A stretch of DNA of 64,000 bases, from positions 1,368,370 to 1,432,369 of the forward strand of contig KL647305.1 in the NCBI GenBank assembly GCA_000727475.1, read 5' to 3'. Both the position numbers and the translations under genes were made by a program. The notes under the pieces were generated by a model, which was given only the letters and a program-made list of their open reading frames with translations, was not told the DNA's origin and made no database searches. Source of the DNA: Sarcocystis neurona. Its lineage: Eukaryota; Apicomplexa; Conoidasida; Eucoccidiorida; Sarcocystidae. Below, piece after piece: positions 52,831 through 64,000 of the stretch. Numbering within the stretch: position 1 is the stretch's first letter; the number at the start of each line of letters is the position of its first letter.

Positions 52831-54902
52831 TTGTTTATTTGTTCGTCTCTCTTTCTGTCTCTCTCTCTCTCTCAGGGAGGGAGCACAAGCATATACGTAT
52901 ATACATATATATATATATATATATTAGCGTTGCACTTGGCAGCGGGAAAGAGGGGCCTTCGCTACTCGTGCTGCTGCTGTCTTTGCCTGCGCTTTTGTGT
53001 GCCGCGGAGAAAGCGGCAACGCGACTGCTGCGGTAAGGTTTGTGCGCCTGTGAAAGACACGCAGGTCCCAACGTTCCCGCCGAATTATTTCCTTCGAAGA
53101 AAACCGGAGATCTCCCCAAGGGCCCGCGGTTTCTCCACAGACGCAAATATACAACCCGGGCAGCAGGAATGCAGAGGCGTTCTCCGCGCCGTCTCACAAA
53201 GGCTACACAAGTAGTCTGGGCCGGCTCTTTCTCTGTCTCTCTCTTTCTCGTTCTCTCTCTCTCCATCCACCTACATATACGTACGTGTGTGTAGGAGCAT
53301 GAGCACACATCCACAGGTGTACATACACCTGTTCGTGGAAATAAAATTAGGAGGATGTAAGTGGCTAACGTGCAGAGGAAAATTTGTCGCGCTCGGACAG
53401 GGCCGCGTAAAGCCCTTCCTCCCTGCGTCACTGGCAGCAGGCCACGTGCAGACGCAGACAACTATAGAACATCCCCATTCCACCTCGCGAAGGACGTAGC
53501 CACACACATATGTATATGCCCGTACAGGCGTGCATATAAATGTACATATATGTGTTTAGTGGAGAGAGAGAGAGAGAAATCTTCGTCTATGCACTTGTAT
53601 ATATATATATCACATGTGTGTGTATTTATACGGCTGCGCCGTCGCGCATCACAACAAGACGTGGATCTCTGCGATTACGTATTCTCTCCTGTCTACGCCT
53701 TTGCACACGCTTGCATATGCGAGTGCTTTTCCATCCAGGTACATGTGTATATATACCTATATCTACAGATACACGTATAGACATGCATATATATAGAGAG
53801 AGAGAGATAGAAAGAGGGGAAAACAATAGTCTCGTCTACGTCAAAGAGTGGCACCCAGTTTCACTACATACATATGTATACATGTAGAGACAGACAGACA
53901 GAGCGAGCGACAGAAAGCGAAGCACCTGTATCGTCTACGTTCAAGAGCTGCGCCCAACTGCTTTGCACATATATTTGTGTATATATATATATATGGAGAG
54001 CGAGACAGAGGAAGAGGCAGGGAGTGACAGAGAGAGAGAGAGATAGAGAGGGATAGAAGGGGAGAGCAGCACTAGTGTCCTCAGGATGACGTAGCGTGAT
54101 CTTCCTGTACTATGTATACCTATATGTGGAGGGAGACAAAGGGAGACAAAGAGAATGAGACAGAGATAGAGAGCGATATATATAGAGCGAAGGACAACAT
54201 CGTTAGTGCCACACACGTAAAGGAGATGCAGCAGCAGCACTAGAAGTGAAGCGACGGCGACGCTACGTGACAGAAGCCTGCACTGGTGCAGAGAGCCACT
54301 AACGAGGACGCCGCGCGAGAATTCTCTTAAGTTATACTTCCTCTAGGCAGGCGGACGTTCTTCTGTCTAGACGATGTAAAATCTACGGGAAAATATGCAT
54401 ACAGAATGTTTGTTGATAAGAATCTCTTCACACTGTATGCACGTGTCTACGCCTCAAGCGCATGCTGGATCAAAAACCCGCATGTACGCGCACGTCCCTT
54501 GATTTATACAAATATATATATATATACCATTCCACGTTATACAATGAACACTCATCTGCACGGTCTCTCTAACTTCTTCATTACACACATGTATACTCTC
54601 TCTCTCTCTATATATATATATACATGTAGTAAAACAGACTATGTCCGTAGTCTGAACGTACTATGGGCATACATATATATATATATATATATGAATCAAT
54701 ACAGACATATATAGTACATTAGTTTGTCTAACCTTTGCATTCCGTGTGTATATGTATATATAGATGAATACATTCTTATGGGCATATATACACACACGGG
54801 TTGATATAAGACAAGGCGGTCCTCTGATGTTTGTATGTATGTACACCCCCGGTCAACGACTCGTTGACACATATGAACGTGAACTGCTGCTTTTTGCTGC
54901 TG

Positions 54903-55110
54903 CTACTTCTGGCCGTCGTTTTGTTCGACGGGCAGCGGGAAGTCTCGTAGAAAACTGACAGCAATTGCTGCTGCCTTTCGAATGTCATCGTCGAGCTGCT
55001 TCTCTGTTTCTGCTGTCGCAGGAGCAGCAGCAGCCCCACAAGCCCTGCAGCGGGTCTTCTTTCCTCCTCCTGCGACTGTCGCTTCCCGCTGCTGCTGCTC
55101 TCGCTCATCC
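54903..55110 (-). CDS. Putative terminal exon of the alanine-rich - strand gene
   Basis: A good acceptor (TTTCTGCTCTTCACCACAG) precedes 55110. The frame then reads DEREQQQREATVAGGGKKTR, a short Ala/Pro stretch and EKQLDDDIRKAAAIAVSFL, ending FPLPVEQNDGQK and a stop at 54903. The last 40 residues look like a charged amphipathic helix. One leading base means the preceding exon must end two bases into a codon. It may belong to the gene at 58439-63204 or to a separate one. Confidence 0.35.
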
Positions 55111-55282
55111 CTGTGGTGAAGAGCAGAAAGGATCTGCCTGAGTAAAAACAGAGCCACACGCCAAGGAAAAAGTTTCGGAAGCAGCAGCGTCACCGCCTGT
55201 TGCGCGCGGTCCGAAGAAGAGGAAGAAGAATAATAAGCAGCAGCAGCAGCTGAAGAGCACCGGGGTAGCAGCAGCAGCGCCG

Positions 55283-56500
55283 TCATCCACAGCCACCCCA
55301 GCTCTGCAGTAAAAGCAGCAGTTCAGCAGCAGGAGGACCAGCAGCCGCAGACCGGCAGAAAAGCGCTTGAGCAGCAGCAGGAGCAGCAGCTGTGCAGCAG
55401 CAGGAGCACCACCTGAGCAGAAGACCAAGCAGCGCTATAGGAGAATAAAGACGAGGAGACAGGGGGGGAGGAGATAGAGGAGGGAAGGTGTGAGCAGCAA
55501 CAGCGTTGGTGCAGCTGCGGCCGCAGCAGCAGCAGCAATGCAGCAACACAGAAAGGAGCAGAAACAACGCAACAGGGACAGCGACAGCAGGAACTACGGA
55601 AGAAACTCCAGCGTCCACTTGCCTGGCAGTGGCTGCGGCGAGGGCCTGGAGCTTGACGTCGGTGCGTGTATGAGCGCTCCGCTGCCGCGTCCCGTGGTGC
55701 TGCTGCTGTTGTTGTTGCTGCTTTGCAACGTAGCGCAGCAGCACGACAGCCACAGAGCTGCTGCTGAAGAACATATCCGTCAGCATTCGCCTGCGTTTAT
55801 CATTGTGAGGGCAGTAGCAGCAGCAGCACGCGGCCGCAGCAGCAGCAGGCGCTGATGGGAAGCAGCAGCTGCTGGTGTTGGCTGCGGCTGGTGAATTGAA
55901 AAAAGGAAGAACAGGGAACAGACCCCTCCTGAGACGTCCACTTCCTGTTGCGACTTCTTCTTCTGTTTCTCTTCTTCGTGCTGCTGTCCCTGCTGCATTC
56001 CTGGCTGCTGCCTCTTCACGCGATGTTGCTGCCGTCTCCTCTTCTGCTGCAGCTGCCTCCAGGTGCGGCTGCTGTCCCGCTTCCAGACGCACTCCCTCCG
56101 GCCATAGCGGCTTGCGAAAACCAGCAGCAGCAGGAGAAACGGTGTGGCGACCTGCGGCAGCACCACCTTGCGCATCGGGAGCAACAGCGACAGCAGCTGC
56201 GTCTTTTTCGTCTACGGCTGCCTCAACTTCTGGTTTGCGCTGCTCCGGTTCCCTCGGAGCAGCAGAGGGAGATGCAGCGGATGGCGTGGACGCGGGAGAA
56301 AAAATGTCTGCTGCAGGCAAAGCAGCTGTCGAGAGCGCCGGCCTGCTAGACAAAAGGAGTTGCAGCTGCTGTGCAGCTGCTGCGGCTTCTGCTGCCTCTG
56401 TGCTGCAGCAGCACGGCAGTCCCAACAACAGCGCACGCCGAGGACGCGAAGGTCCCCGTCTCAAATATTGCTTCACGTAACGCCACCGCAGCAGCACCAC
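55283..56500 (-). CDS. Open - strand region with probable exon(s), product unknown
   Basis: A single frame is open for about 405 codons. The most coding-like part follows an acceptor TTTTGTCTAGCAG at about 56349 and includes ALPAADIFSPASTPSAAS, RKPLWPEGVRLEAGQQP and SREEAAARNAAG. Downstream the frame becomes Cys/Leu-rich over CTG repeats, so the whole length is unlikely to be exon. No domain is recognised. It lies between the exon ending at 58439 and the putative terminal exon at 54903 and could link them. Confidence 0.3.
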   Translation of the reverse strand: MVLLRWRYVKQYLRRGPSRPRRALLLGLPCCCSTEAAEAAAAAQQLQLLLSSRPALSTAALPAADIFSPASTPSAASPSAAPREPEQRKPEVEAAVDEKDAAAVAVAPDAQGGAAAGRHTVSPAAAGFRKPLWPEGVRLEAGQQPHLEAAAAEEETAATSREEAAARNAAGTAARRRETEEEVATGSGRLRRGLFPVLPFFNSPAAANTSSCCFPSAPAAAAAACCCCYCPHNDKRRRMLTDMFFSSSSVAVVLLRYVAKQQQQQQQHHGTRQRSAHTRTDVKLQALAAATARQVDAGVSSVVPAVAVPVALFLLLSVLLHCCCCCGRSCTNAVAAHTFPPLSPPPLSPRLYSPIALLGLLLRWCSCCCTAAAPAAAQALFCRSAAAGPPAAELLLLLQSWGGCG

Positions 56501-56559
56501 GTCCTCCTCTGCCTGAGGTGAAGCAGCAGCATCCGTGGAGTAGCAGCAGTTACGAAGAA

Positions 56560-58430
56560 TTAACGGCGGCAGTAATCAAGAGGCAGTCCCGCAGCAGCAC
56601 AGCAGACGTAGTCGCTCAGGAGCACTTGTCGGTACCACCAGTACTGACGCAGCACCGGCAGCAGGCAAGCAGCAACAGCAGACACGCCGTGAAAATGAAG
56701 TAGCAAAACTGACTTAGAAACTGGAGCAGCGAGGCAGCTACGATAGCAGTACCCGAGACGTGCCTAGCGCCTTCGGGGCCTCGGAAGAGCAGCTGCCACA
56801 CATAGGCAGAGGAGAACAGCCCAGCAGCAACAGCAACGCACACAGAGCGGCATCAACAGCAGAGCGGCAATAGGAGGTGCAGAGCAGCAGTGTCGCTTAA
56901 AAAGACACCTCACAGAACCGGTAGCAGCACCGGCAGAACAGCACTGCGGCCCAGAAAGGCGCGCCACAGGACCGGAGACAATAGCAGCAGCAGCGGCGAA
57001 GCGAGCGCAGCACGAGAGGGACCGTGGCAACAGGGGCGGCAGGAACGCTCCAGCGGCAGCAGCAGGAGGAAGGTGGCGCATGCAGCAGAAGCAATAGTAG
57101 GGGCAGCAGCAGTGATATCAGTATCACTGACGGCCCACGCAGCAGATGCAGCAGTGCGGGACCTAGCAGTGGCAGTGGTGGCACCTGCAGCAGGAGCAGC
57201 AGCACGGGCAGCAGGCAGGGCACTGAGGGCAGCTACAGCGCTCAAGTTGCACAAGGAGAGGCGACGGCCGCAGCACCGGCAGCATGCGGCAGCAGCAGGA
57301 GAGCAGCAGGGCACTGGCGCACACATTTCTCGCCAGCAGCAGGAGCAGCAACACAGAAGATAGAAGCTGCCCGCAAGCGTCTTCGTACTACTCCGAAGAA
57401 GTACTTAAATATCGCAGCCATTAGAGAGAGACAGGGAGACACGCATGTATATACATATATTCTCACGAATAAGTGCATACGCGCTGCAGTGTGGCATGCC
57501 CGTCACCTTAACATGGCGCAAGGCGAACACACAGAAATGTGTGCAAAGCGATGTGCAGGCGAGCACCGGCAGCAGCAGCGGCGCTGTCGAGGCCGTGACG
57601 CAGGGGCATGCATGTGGCAGAAAAAAGTGGCTTCCCGCTCTGGCGTCTTCGTCGCGGCGGCATGTACGCAGAAGATGCGCTGCGCATGCTCATGCGCGTA
57701 TGTCATTCAGCAGCAGAGCGAGAAGACACGCACAGTGAGGCAGCCGTGTGGCCAGACACACGTACAGACACACAGAGACAACGCCGAAGGCGAGGCAGGG
57801 ACAGCAAAAGACAGGACGAGACAGAGGGAGACACAGCAAGACACAGAAAGAGGGTGCGAGACGAAGAGAAACACCTAGAAATACAGAGAGAAATACAGAG
57901 CGACACAGAGATAGAGACACAGCAACAGAAAGCCAGACACAGAGAGACAGACACACAAAAGCAGAAAGGGAGACAGAGACAGAGAGGGCTCCGCATGCGG
58001 GTCACATGGAGAGTATACGCAGAAGGTGGCGGAAGGAGAAGCAGCTGCGTAAGGCTGGATCGCCGTCCATCTTTTCTTCCACCGGGGCTCTCCTCGAGAC
58101 AAAGCCATGCAGCGAATATGCGCTTCCCTCCTCAGATGCACAGATGGAGAAATGCCCAGCAGGTGTGTGCGTAGGTGTACGTCTTTTTCTTTACTATATA
58201 TATATAGTTGCATGCGTATATCTACATATGTACAGACGTACGTGTAGGCGAGAGTCTCACAGACATGTGTGTGTGTGTGTGTGTGTGCAGGAGACCAGGC
58301 AAGTCGCGGGCTCTCTCTCTCTTCGCGTATACGCTGAGAAAGGCAGAGACACAAACACAGCAGGGAAAATAGACGCAGACACAGCGGAAAAAGGTGCTGC
58401 ATGGGTGCTCCCTCTGAGGATGAGTTAACT
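56560..58430. other. GCA-rich then CACAGAGA-rich interval, probably intronic
   Basis: 56560-57390 is a GCA/CAG-rich area with several overlapping open frames on the + strand and none with a recognisable domain. 57730-58000 is ACAGAGA-rich on the + strand. A short CA/GT run lies at 58265-58290. If the alanine-rich - strand gene is one unit, this is its intron. Confidence 0.45.
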
Positions 58431-58438
58431 TCACCTAC

Positions 58439-61400
58439 CTCGTCCTCACTTTCGAGTGCGCGCGCCAGGCGTCGGCTGCTGTTCTTGCCGCTTCTCTTCT
58501 TCTTTTCGACCGGTGGACTGTGCGTGTAGAACGTTTCTCTCTCTACTGCTGCTGCCCGCATGGCTGTTTCTGCTGCTCCAGGCTCCCTCTCCTCTCCCGG
58601 CGCCGCAGCTTCTTCTTCATCCGCAGCTGCCGCAGTTTCCTCCTCCTCTTCTGAAGGCTGGCTTAGCTGCTGCCGTCTGTCGCGGTCGCCCCGGTGACTT
58701 GGGTGTAGTGCGCTAGCAGCTGCTTCCGTGTTGCTGTTCACGACTTCGTAGGTGCGGCCGTTTCCGCTGCTCCTGCCTGCAGTGCCGCCGCTGCTGCCCC
58801 CGTTGCTGTGGCTCTCACTAGTCCGCTGCGCACTGCTGCTGTTGTTCTCGTGGGCTGCCTCCACGGGAGACGGCGGCTGCACAACAGCAGAAGAAACAGC
58901 AGCAGCACGTGAAGCGTCCCTCTTCTTCGCCTCTCCGAGCTTCCTTCGCTTCTCTGTTTTCATTCTCCGTTTTCCGCCGCCTGCAAGCTCCGACCTCGAC
59001 CGATCAATTTCTCGCCGTGTTTCTGCTGCAGCAGCAGCCTCCTTTGCTGCTGCACTTCCATCCCTGTCGTTTGCTGCAGCATGATCTCTCCTCTCTAGAC
59101 GTTCCTCCTTCCCTTTCTGCCTCTGTTCTTCTTCTACTTTCTCCTCCTCTTCCTCTTCCTCTTTCTCCTCCTCCTCCTTCTCGCCTGCTGCTGCTGTATT
59201 GCTATCGTCGTCTCCTGCTGCGTCGGCGGCTCTCGTGTCCTGTTCAACCCTCTGTTGCTGCGAATCCGCGTCTGGCGTCCGCTCGTCTTCTGCTCCACCG
59301 CTGTTGCTGCTGCTCTGCTGCTGAGGTCGTTCCGGCTGCTGCGATGGCAAGAAAAAACTGGCCACGGCGTTGTACAGACTCGCTCCCGCGAGTCTGTACG
59401 CAAGCGTCCCTGCTGCTTGCTCTGCTTCAGTCGCTGCTGTCGCGGGGGGGGGGTTGCTGCTGCTGCTGCACCTACGACGGGTTCCTCCCCCATTGCAGCG
59501 TATTTGTTCTCTGGCCTGCCTTCTGCTTCTTCTGTTGCTGCTGCAACATTTTCTACTGCTGTTCCTGTGTGTGTGTCGTCGTGTGCCGATAGACTTGGTG
59601 CCCCTGCTGGTGCTCTTTTCCCTCTGTTTGCCGCCCCTGCTGATGGCGACCGCGCTGTTGCTTCTCTAATTTCCACAGATGTTGCTGTCTGGCATGCGTC
59701 TCCCTGTGCTGCTGCTTTTGTTCGTCTGCCCCCAGTGTCTGGTGCTGCTGCTCCTCCCCCGGCGATACCTAGTACGAGGCCCGCTGCTCCTGCGTAGGCC
59801 GAAGTGGTGTACTGCTTGCGGAGTGCCGCTCTCGTGGCTGCTGCTGCTGACACGGGGTGGTACAAGCCGTACAGCAGCCGATTCAAACTCCGCTGCGTTT
59901 TTTTCTCCTCCAGCTGTTGCTGTTGCTGCAAAACCTGCTCCGAAGGCTGCAGACTTACTTGCCAGCAAGCAGCAGGGAAGAAACAACGTCGGCAGCTCTC
60001 TAGCATATGAAACACTCGCTTGCTCAGACGGGTTCCATCTCTGTTGCTGGGGCGGTTCATTCCCCCTTTCCCGCTGCTGCTGCTGCCGATCTGCGTGACA
60101 CTGTTCGTCCTGCTCAGGCTCCTGCTCCTGCGCCCTCTGCTGTGGCTGCTGCTACTTCGCTGCTTCCTGCTGCCGCGGCTGGTCCGCACGCGCAGCAAGA
60201 GAGAAAACAAGCGCAGCAGCAGCACCTGGATTCTGTAGCACAAGTCGACAGAGATGCCACAGGGGGCAGCAGGGCCAGGAGCAGCGGAAGTACAGGACGC
60301 AGACGTATCAAAGGGGCAAGCCGCAGCTGCTGGGGTAGAGGCAGCAGCAACAGCAGAGCAGCAGCAGCAGCCGCCCGCGTGCACGCCGTCTGCGCCAGAA
60401 TATACAGGAAAGTGCAAATTTTCCGTAGGCACGACCTCTCCTGCCTCTGCTTCTGCTGTTGCTGCTTGATAGGTTGCAGCCATGCGAAGGACGTGCACTT
60501 GCTGAACGACCGCAACGCACTGGTCGTAAACTCTCGCAACTGCTGTTGCATCTGTCTGCCTATCATCGGGCTCTGCAGTCGCCTGCCTCTGGGCATGCCG
60601 GTGTCTCTTCTCATCCTCCTCACAGCTCCGCTGCTGATGCTCCTTTTGCTGCGGCGGCTTCTCTCCTTCCTTTTTCTGTTGCTGGTGCTGCGTCCGCAGA
60701 TCCTCCTGCTGCTGGTGCGCCTCCTCCTGCTGCTGGTGCCCCTCCCCCTGCAACTGTTGCTGCTGGCTCTCTTCGGCTTCCTGCTGTTGCTGCAGTTCCT
60801 GCCGATGCTGCAGCAGCAAGAGGGCCGGTAACAGGGCACGCTGCAGAAAGCTACTGGCAGCTGCAGCAGCGGCAACATTCCACGAAAACAGGTGCATGCA
60901 GCTGCATATCAGCAGCTCATCAAGCTGATCAAGCGTAAACATTTCCAGTCCTTCCACAAGCCACGCAGTGTTCCTGCCACAGCTACTACTGCTGCTAGCA
61001 ATATCACTCCCGCGACTGCTACTGCTGCTGTTCTGGCTACTGCTGTTCAGGATGCTGCTGTTTAGGCTGCTGCTGTTCGTGTTGTCGACGAGGCTCTCGC
61101 ACTTCAGCGCTTTGCTGCTGCAGCTGCTGTTGCTCGCCGTGGTAGCAACGCGGCTGCTTTCCTCCGGAATGCGGCTCTTCGCTTTGCTTTGGCTGCTGTG
61201 CGGGGCCGCACTGATGCTGCTGCTGCCCGTGCTGCTGCTGCTGTTGGCGGTCGGAGCGAGAGCAGGAAGGTCGCGCAGCGAAGGTCCAACGCGCAGCAGC
61301 TCCCGCAGCCACGTGAATGCCGCAGTGTGCAGCTCGTAGTCCTGCGATGACCGACACGCACATACGTCGTCTGTCACCTATTAATATATCTAGTACACAC

Positions 61401-62259
61401 GCTCTCTACTATATATTCTCCTTAGTATACACTCTCGCTCTCTTTATCGTTCTTTCTCTCTTTATGCATGCATACATACGTCTTTTTCTGTCAAAATACA
61501 CCCACACACGTCCGCATAGAAGTACGCGGAGTTTTATCGATCCTCTCACTTCCACTCCCGCATACATACGCCTTTTTAGATAGATGGTGTATGTGTGAAA
61601 GTAAGCATGTATTCATCTATGTATTTATATACATGTATATACATATATATATGTATATGTGTATGCTTAGAGTCGTACGAAATATCGGCGCCTGCGTATC
61701 TGTAGAGAACCATCTGATATAGACGCCAAAGGACAAAGCAACAAGAGAACACAGAGCCCTGTAGTAGGTGAACATGTTTATACATTACACATTATATACT
61801 ACATACATACGTATATATATATGGTTATATACTACACACGTCTGTAGAGAAAGAGAGAGAAAAAGCGAGAGAAGAAGTCAATGCAAAGAGACAAACATAT
61901 ATATATATATATATAATGGGTATATATATATACGTGTGGTATGTATAGACAAATATGTAAATATACGTTCTACAGGGCAGCCATACGCTGACAGGTACAG
62001 CAATGTTCTTTATGCATCTGTATATGGAAAACGTAGACAGATACATTATATATGTATATGTGTATAGTTGTATGTAGATGCGGGGACTGAAACGCATCCG
62101 CGAGTGTGTATACGGCTCTATTAGCACACCTGGAGCTGCCCTTCTATCTGCCTATCTATACTAATCTACCTACACACCCATATACATATATATATATACA
62201 TACGAAAATATACGCTTTAGAGCTATTTTTCAACCTTATATACGTACACGTATATATAC

Positions 62260-62292
<33 letters not shown>

Positions 62293-63204
62293 GGAATCAG
62301 GGAGAGACGCGGAAAGATGAAGCCACGGGTACACTACAAATGAATAACCAGCTACAAATGATACGTACACACACAGAGATAAAACATCCGTATACGTATT
62401 TCTACAACGTTCAATACGCATGTATATATATGTACATATACATGTACATATATTTGTATATATACATATATATATATCATACAGGTACACGAAAATGGAC
62501 TCATATGTACAATATATCGTTACACACCTCCTTACGTACATATATGTACACGTTTATTTAGTCTGTGCCTACGAACAGGTGTATCGTCCTCCAATGTATA
62601 CATATACATATGTATATTCTCATATATATATATATTCTCGTATATATGTGCGAGTGTGAGAAGTCCTGGTTCTTTCTTTTTTGAGTGGACCGACTACAGG
62701 TGTATAAATTGGCTTGGCCATGATCACGTTGTCTCGTGCCGACGTGAAGCCCCGCCGAGGCAACGCAGGGGCCCACGTGTCTCTTGCTGCTGCTGCTGCT
62801 GCATCTGCCTCTGCTTCTGCGGCTGCAGGCTGCTGCTGTTCTTACCGGAGCACGCAAGAGCAAGTAGGTGAGGAGAAAACTGTGGGAGCGGGGCGCTGCG
62901 GGTCGCAGCAGCTGCTCCAGGAAACCAACAGCAGCAGCTCCAGCAGCTGCACTGCACGCCGGAGAGGGCCAGTTGTCCGCCGGCAAGTAGCAGAAAGCGG
63001 CGCAGGCCCGCAGGCCCGCAGCGGCGGCGGCAGAGGCGGCAGCAGCAGCCGACGCACACGCAGCAGCGGCAGCAGCAGAAGAAGAAAAAGCAGCAGCAAC
63101 AGCAGAGGCCGCGGCAGCAGGCGGGCAGGGGGAAAGAACAGACCGCGTGGGAGCTGGCACGCCAGAGGCGTGTGCTGCTGTCACACGAAGAGCCACGGGA
63201 GCGC
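58439..63204 (-). CDS. Alanine-rich, probably helical protein of unknown function; frame changes at a C10 run
   Basis: Two exons are proposed: 63204-62846 and 61341-58439. The first follows a CCTCCGCAG acceptor, is Ala-rich, and ends LLRACAAFCYLPADNW-like, then GFLEQLLRP and SFLLTYLLLRAP before a GTAAGA donor. The second begins in the same phase with DYELHTAAFTWLRELLRVGP and includes LEMFTLDQLDELLICSCMHL and a Gln-rich tract. Near its middle, C10 (59453-59444) separates this frame from a second, more coding-like one that continues AEQAAGTLAYRLAGASLYNA and an acidic region, ending at a GTAGGT donor (58438). Short Leu/Ala helices recall organellar helical-repeat (RAP/FASTK-like) proteins, but no defining domain is seen. 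The N-terminus and the ends past 58439 are not settled. Confidence 0.45.
59372..59399. repeat. Perfect 12-bp inverted repeat with 4-base loop inside the coding exon
   Basis: GTACAGACTCGC at 59372-59383, loop TCCC, then the exact complement at 59388-59399. On the - strand it encodes part of LAYRLAGASLYNA and lies 44 bases downstream of the C10 run where the frame changes. Confidence 0.9.
61342..62845 (-). other. Probable intron of the alanine-rich gene, TA/GTAT-rich
   Basis: From 61380 to 62660 the sequence is largely TA, GTAT and ATATAC microsatellite with few unique stretches. It lies between a GTAAGA donor (62845) and a TCGCAG acceptor (61342) on the - strand, in matching phase. No other feature is visible. 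Confidence 0.5.
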
Positions 63205-63957
63205 CTGCGGAGGAGGCGCAGCAGCAACAGCTGCTGTCTTCTTCGTCTGTCGCAGCAGAGCCGTGCAGAAGCAGCAGACGCAGCAGCCCGCAGCAAACTC
63301 CCTGCGAACGACAGCAGCAGCAGCAAAACCGGCGCCAAGCAAAGTCCCTCTTCCCCGCTGGAAATGCTGCTCCTTACCATGTGCATTCCCCTTCTCCCCT
63401 TCCATATAATCTGCTTGGCATCCATACATATGGTCACCGAATTAACTATCTATCTATCTCTCTCTATATATGTATATATATGCAGCTGTTCATACACGTG
63501 CATGCACAGATATATATATATACATTGCGTATTCAGAAATATATGCCTCCCTATACACGCACGCACATCTATACTCCTCGACACATATGCACATATATAT
63601 ATATACGTATATATAAACATGCGCAGGCATCCCCAGATACGCTTCCACTCATATACACATGTATGTATATATATACATATATATAAATATGCGTAGGCAT
63701 CCCCGGATACGCTTACCTGACACCGACGCACCTGCCTGTAGATGGGTGAGCAGAAGGCTGCTCACCTTATTGTATACGAATCCATAGATATACAGAGGGA
63801 CGCACACACATTTGTACCCAAGGTTATAAGTCTATGAACCTTTCTAATCTCCTATTTATCTCTCTCTCGATACACAAATGTATGCAGTGGTGCGTGTCAC
63901 ATATATGTACATCAGTACATATATATATATATATTGATGGGTACCAGTGCAGATATA

Positions 63958-63993
<36 letters not shown>

Positions 63994-64000
63994 GAGAGAG
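63205..64000. other. Upstream edge: CAG-rich start, then TA/GTAT-rich
   Basis: 63205-63350 continues CAG/GCA repeats and might hold a further 5' exon of the alanine-rich gene. From 63420 to the end the sequence is TA and ATACAC microsatellite with short unique pieces, including a repeated segment (CATCCCCAGATACGCTT near 63628, CATCCCCGGATACGCTT near 63698). I see no gene. Confidence 0.5.

Larger units (their letters stand above)
48316..54902. other. Interval upstream of NAC-alpha; CAG-rich then GTAT-rich, no secure gene
   Basis: The NAC-alpha promoter should lie at its left edge. 48540-50960 is CTG/CAG-rich with several + strand open frames; those at 50139-50414 and 50595-50960 have fairly balanced composition and could be exons of a divergent gene, but no domain or splice chain is evident. 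51100-52250 is mostly unique. 52300-52830 is the GTAT block. 53000-53480 is unique with a GTAAGG donor-like site at 53034. 53500-54860 has GA and TA runs. Confidence 0.4.

Overview
The window looks like a nuclear chromosome segment of a coccidian apicomplexan, most likely an Eimeria species, with Cyclospora as the closest alternative. The reasons are long CAG/GCA (and complementary CTG/TGC) trinucleotide tracts through exons and introns that encode Gln, Ala, Ser and Leu runs; conserved eukaryotic proteins cut into short exons by kilobase-sized introns with GT-AG borders; and many TA, TATC, GTAT and GA microsatellites. The species call is inference from this style, not from a marker gene.

Four genes are identified with good support because conserved domains continue across exons in compatible reading phase. 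(1) + strand, 1377-3578: the C-terminal half of NOP58, the box C/D snoRNP core protein; its 5' exons lie upstream or were not found. (2) - strand, 9230-23362: an ATP-dependent DEAD-box RNA helicase of the SPB4/DDX55 family (60S ribosome biogenesis), seven exons, about 1,634 residues, with all helicase motifs and the family C-terminal extension. (3) + strand, 27832-39014: an AGC-family protein kinase, five exons, about 1,378 residues, with a degenerate glycine loop, an altered catalytic loop and very large low-complexity inserts. (4) - strand, 43504-48315: the nascent-polypeptide-associated complex alpha subunit (NAC-alpha), three exons, about 248 residues.

Less certain are a - strand gene in 6681-8306 (Lys/Arg-rich exon, then an acidic exon with a basic C-terminus, phase-compatible), and a - strand gene in about 54903-63204 encoding an alanine-rich, probably alpha-helical protein of unknown function. 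The second is interrupted by a C10 homopolymer across which the reading frame changes, with a 12-bp perfect hairpin just downstream.

Layout: 1-3.6 kb NOP58; 3.6-9.2 kb a repeat-poor stretch with the uncertain - strand gene; 9.2-23.4 kb helicase, with an 833-base run of N inside a purine-rich tract of intron 1; 23.4-27.8 kb divergent intergenic region; 27.8-39.0 kb kinase; 39.0-43.5 kb convergent intergenic region with ACT/AGT repeats; 43.5-48.3 kb NAC-alpha; 48.3-54.9 kb CAG-rich then GTAT-rich sequence without a secure gene; 54.9-63.2 kb the alanine-rich gene; 63.2-64.0 kb mostly TA-rich sequence. Three of the four recognised genes act in ribosome assembly (NOP58, SPB4) or at the ribosome (NAC-alpha). 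I see no evidence that they are co-regulated.
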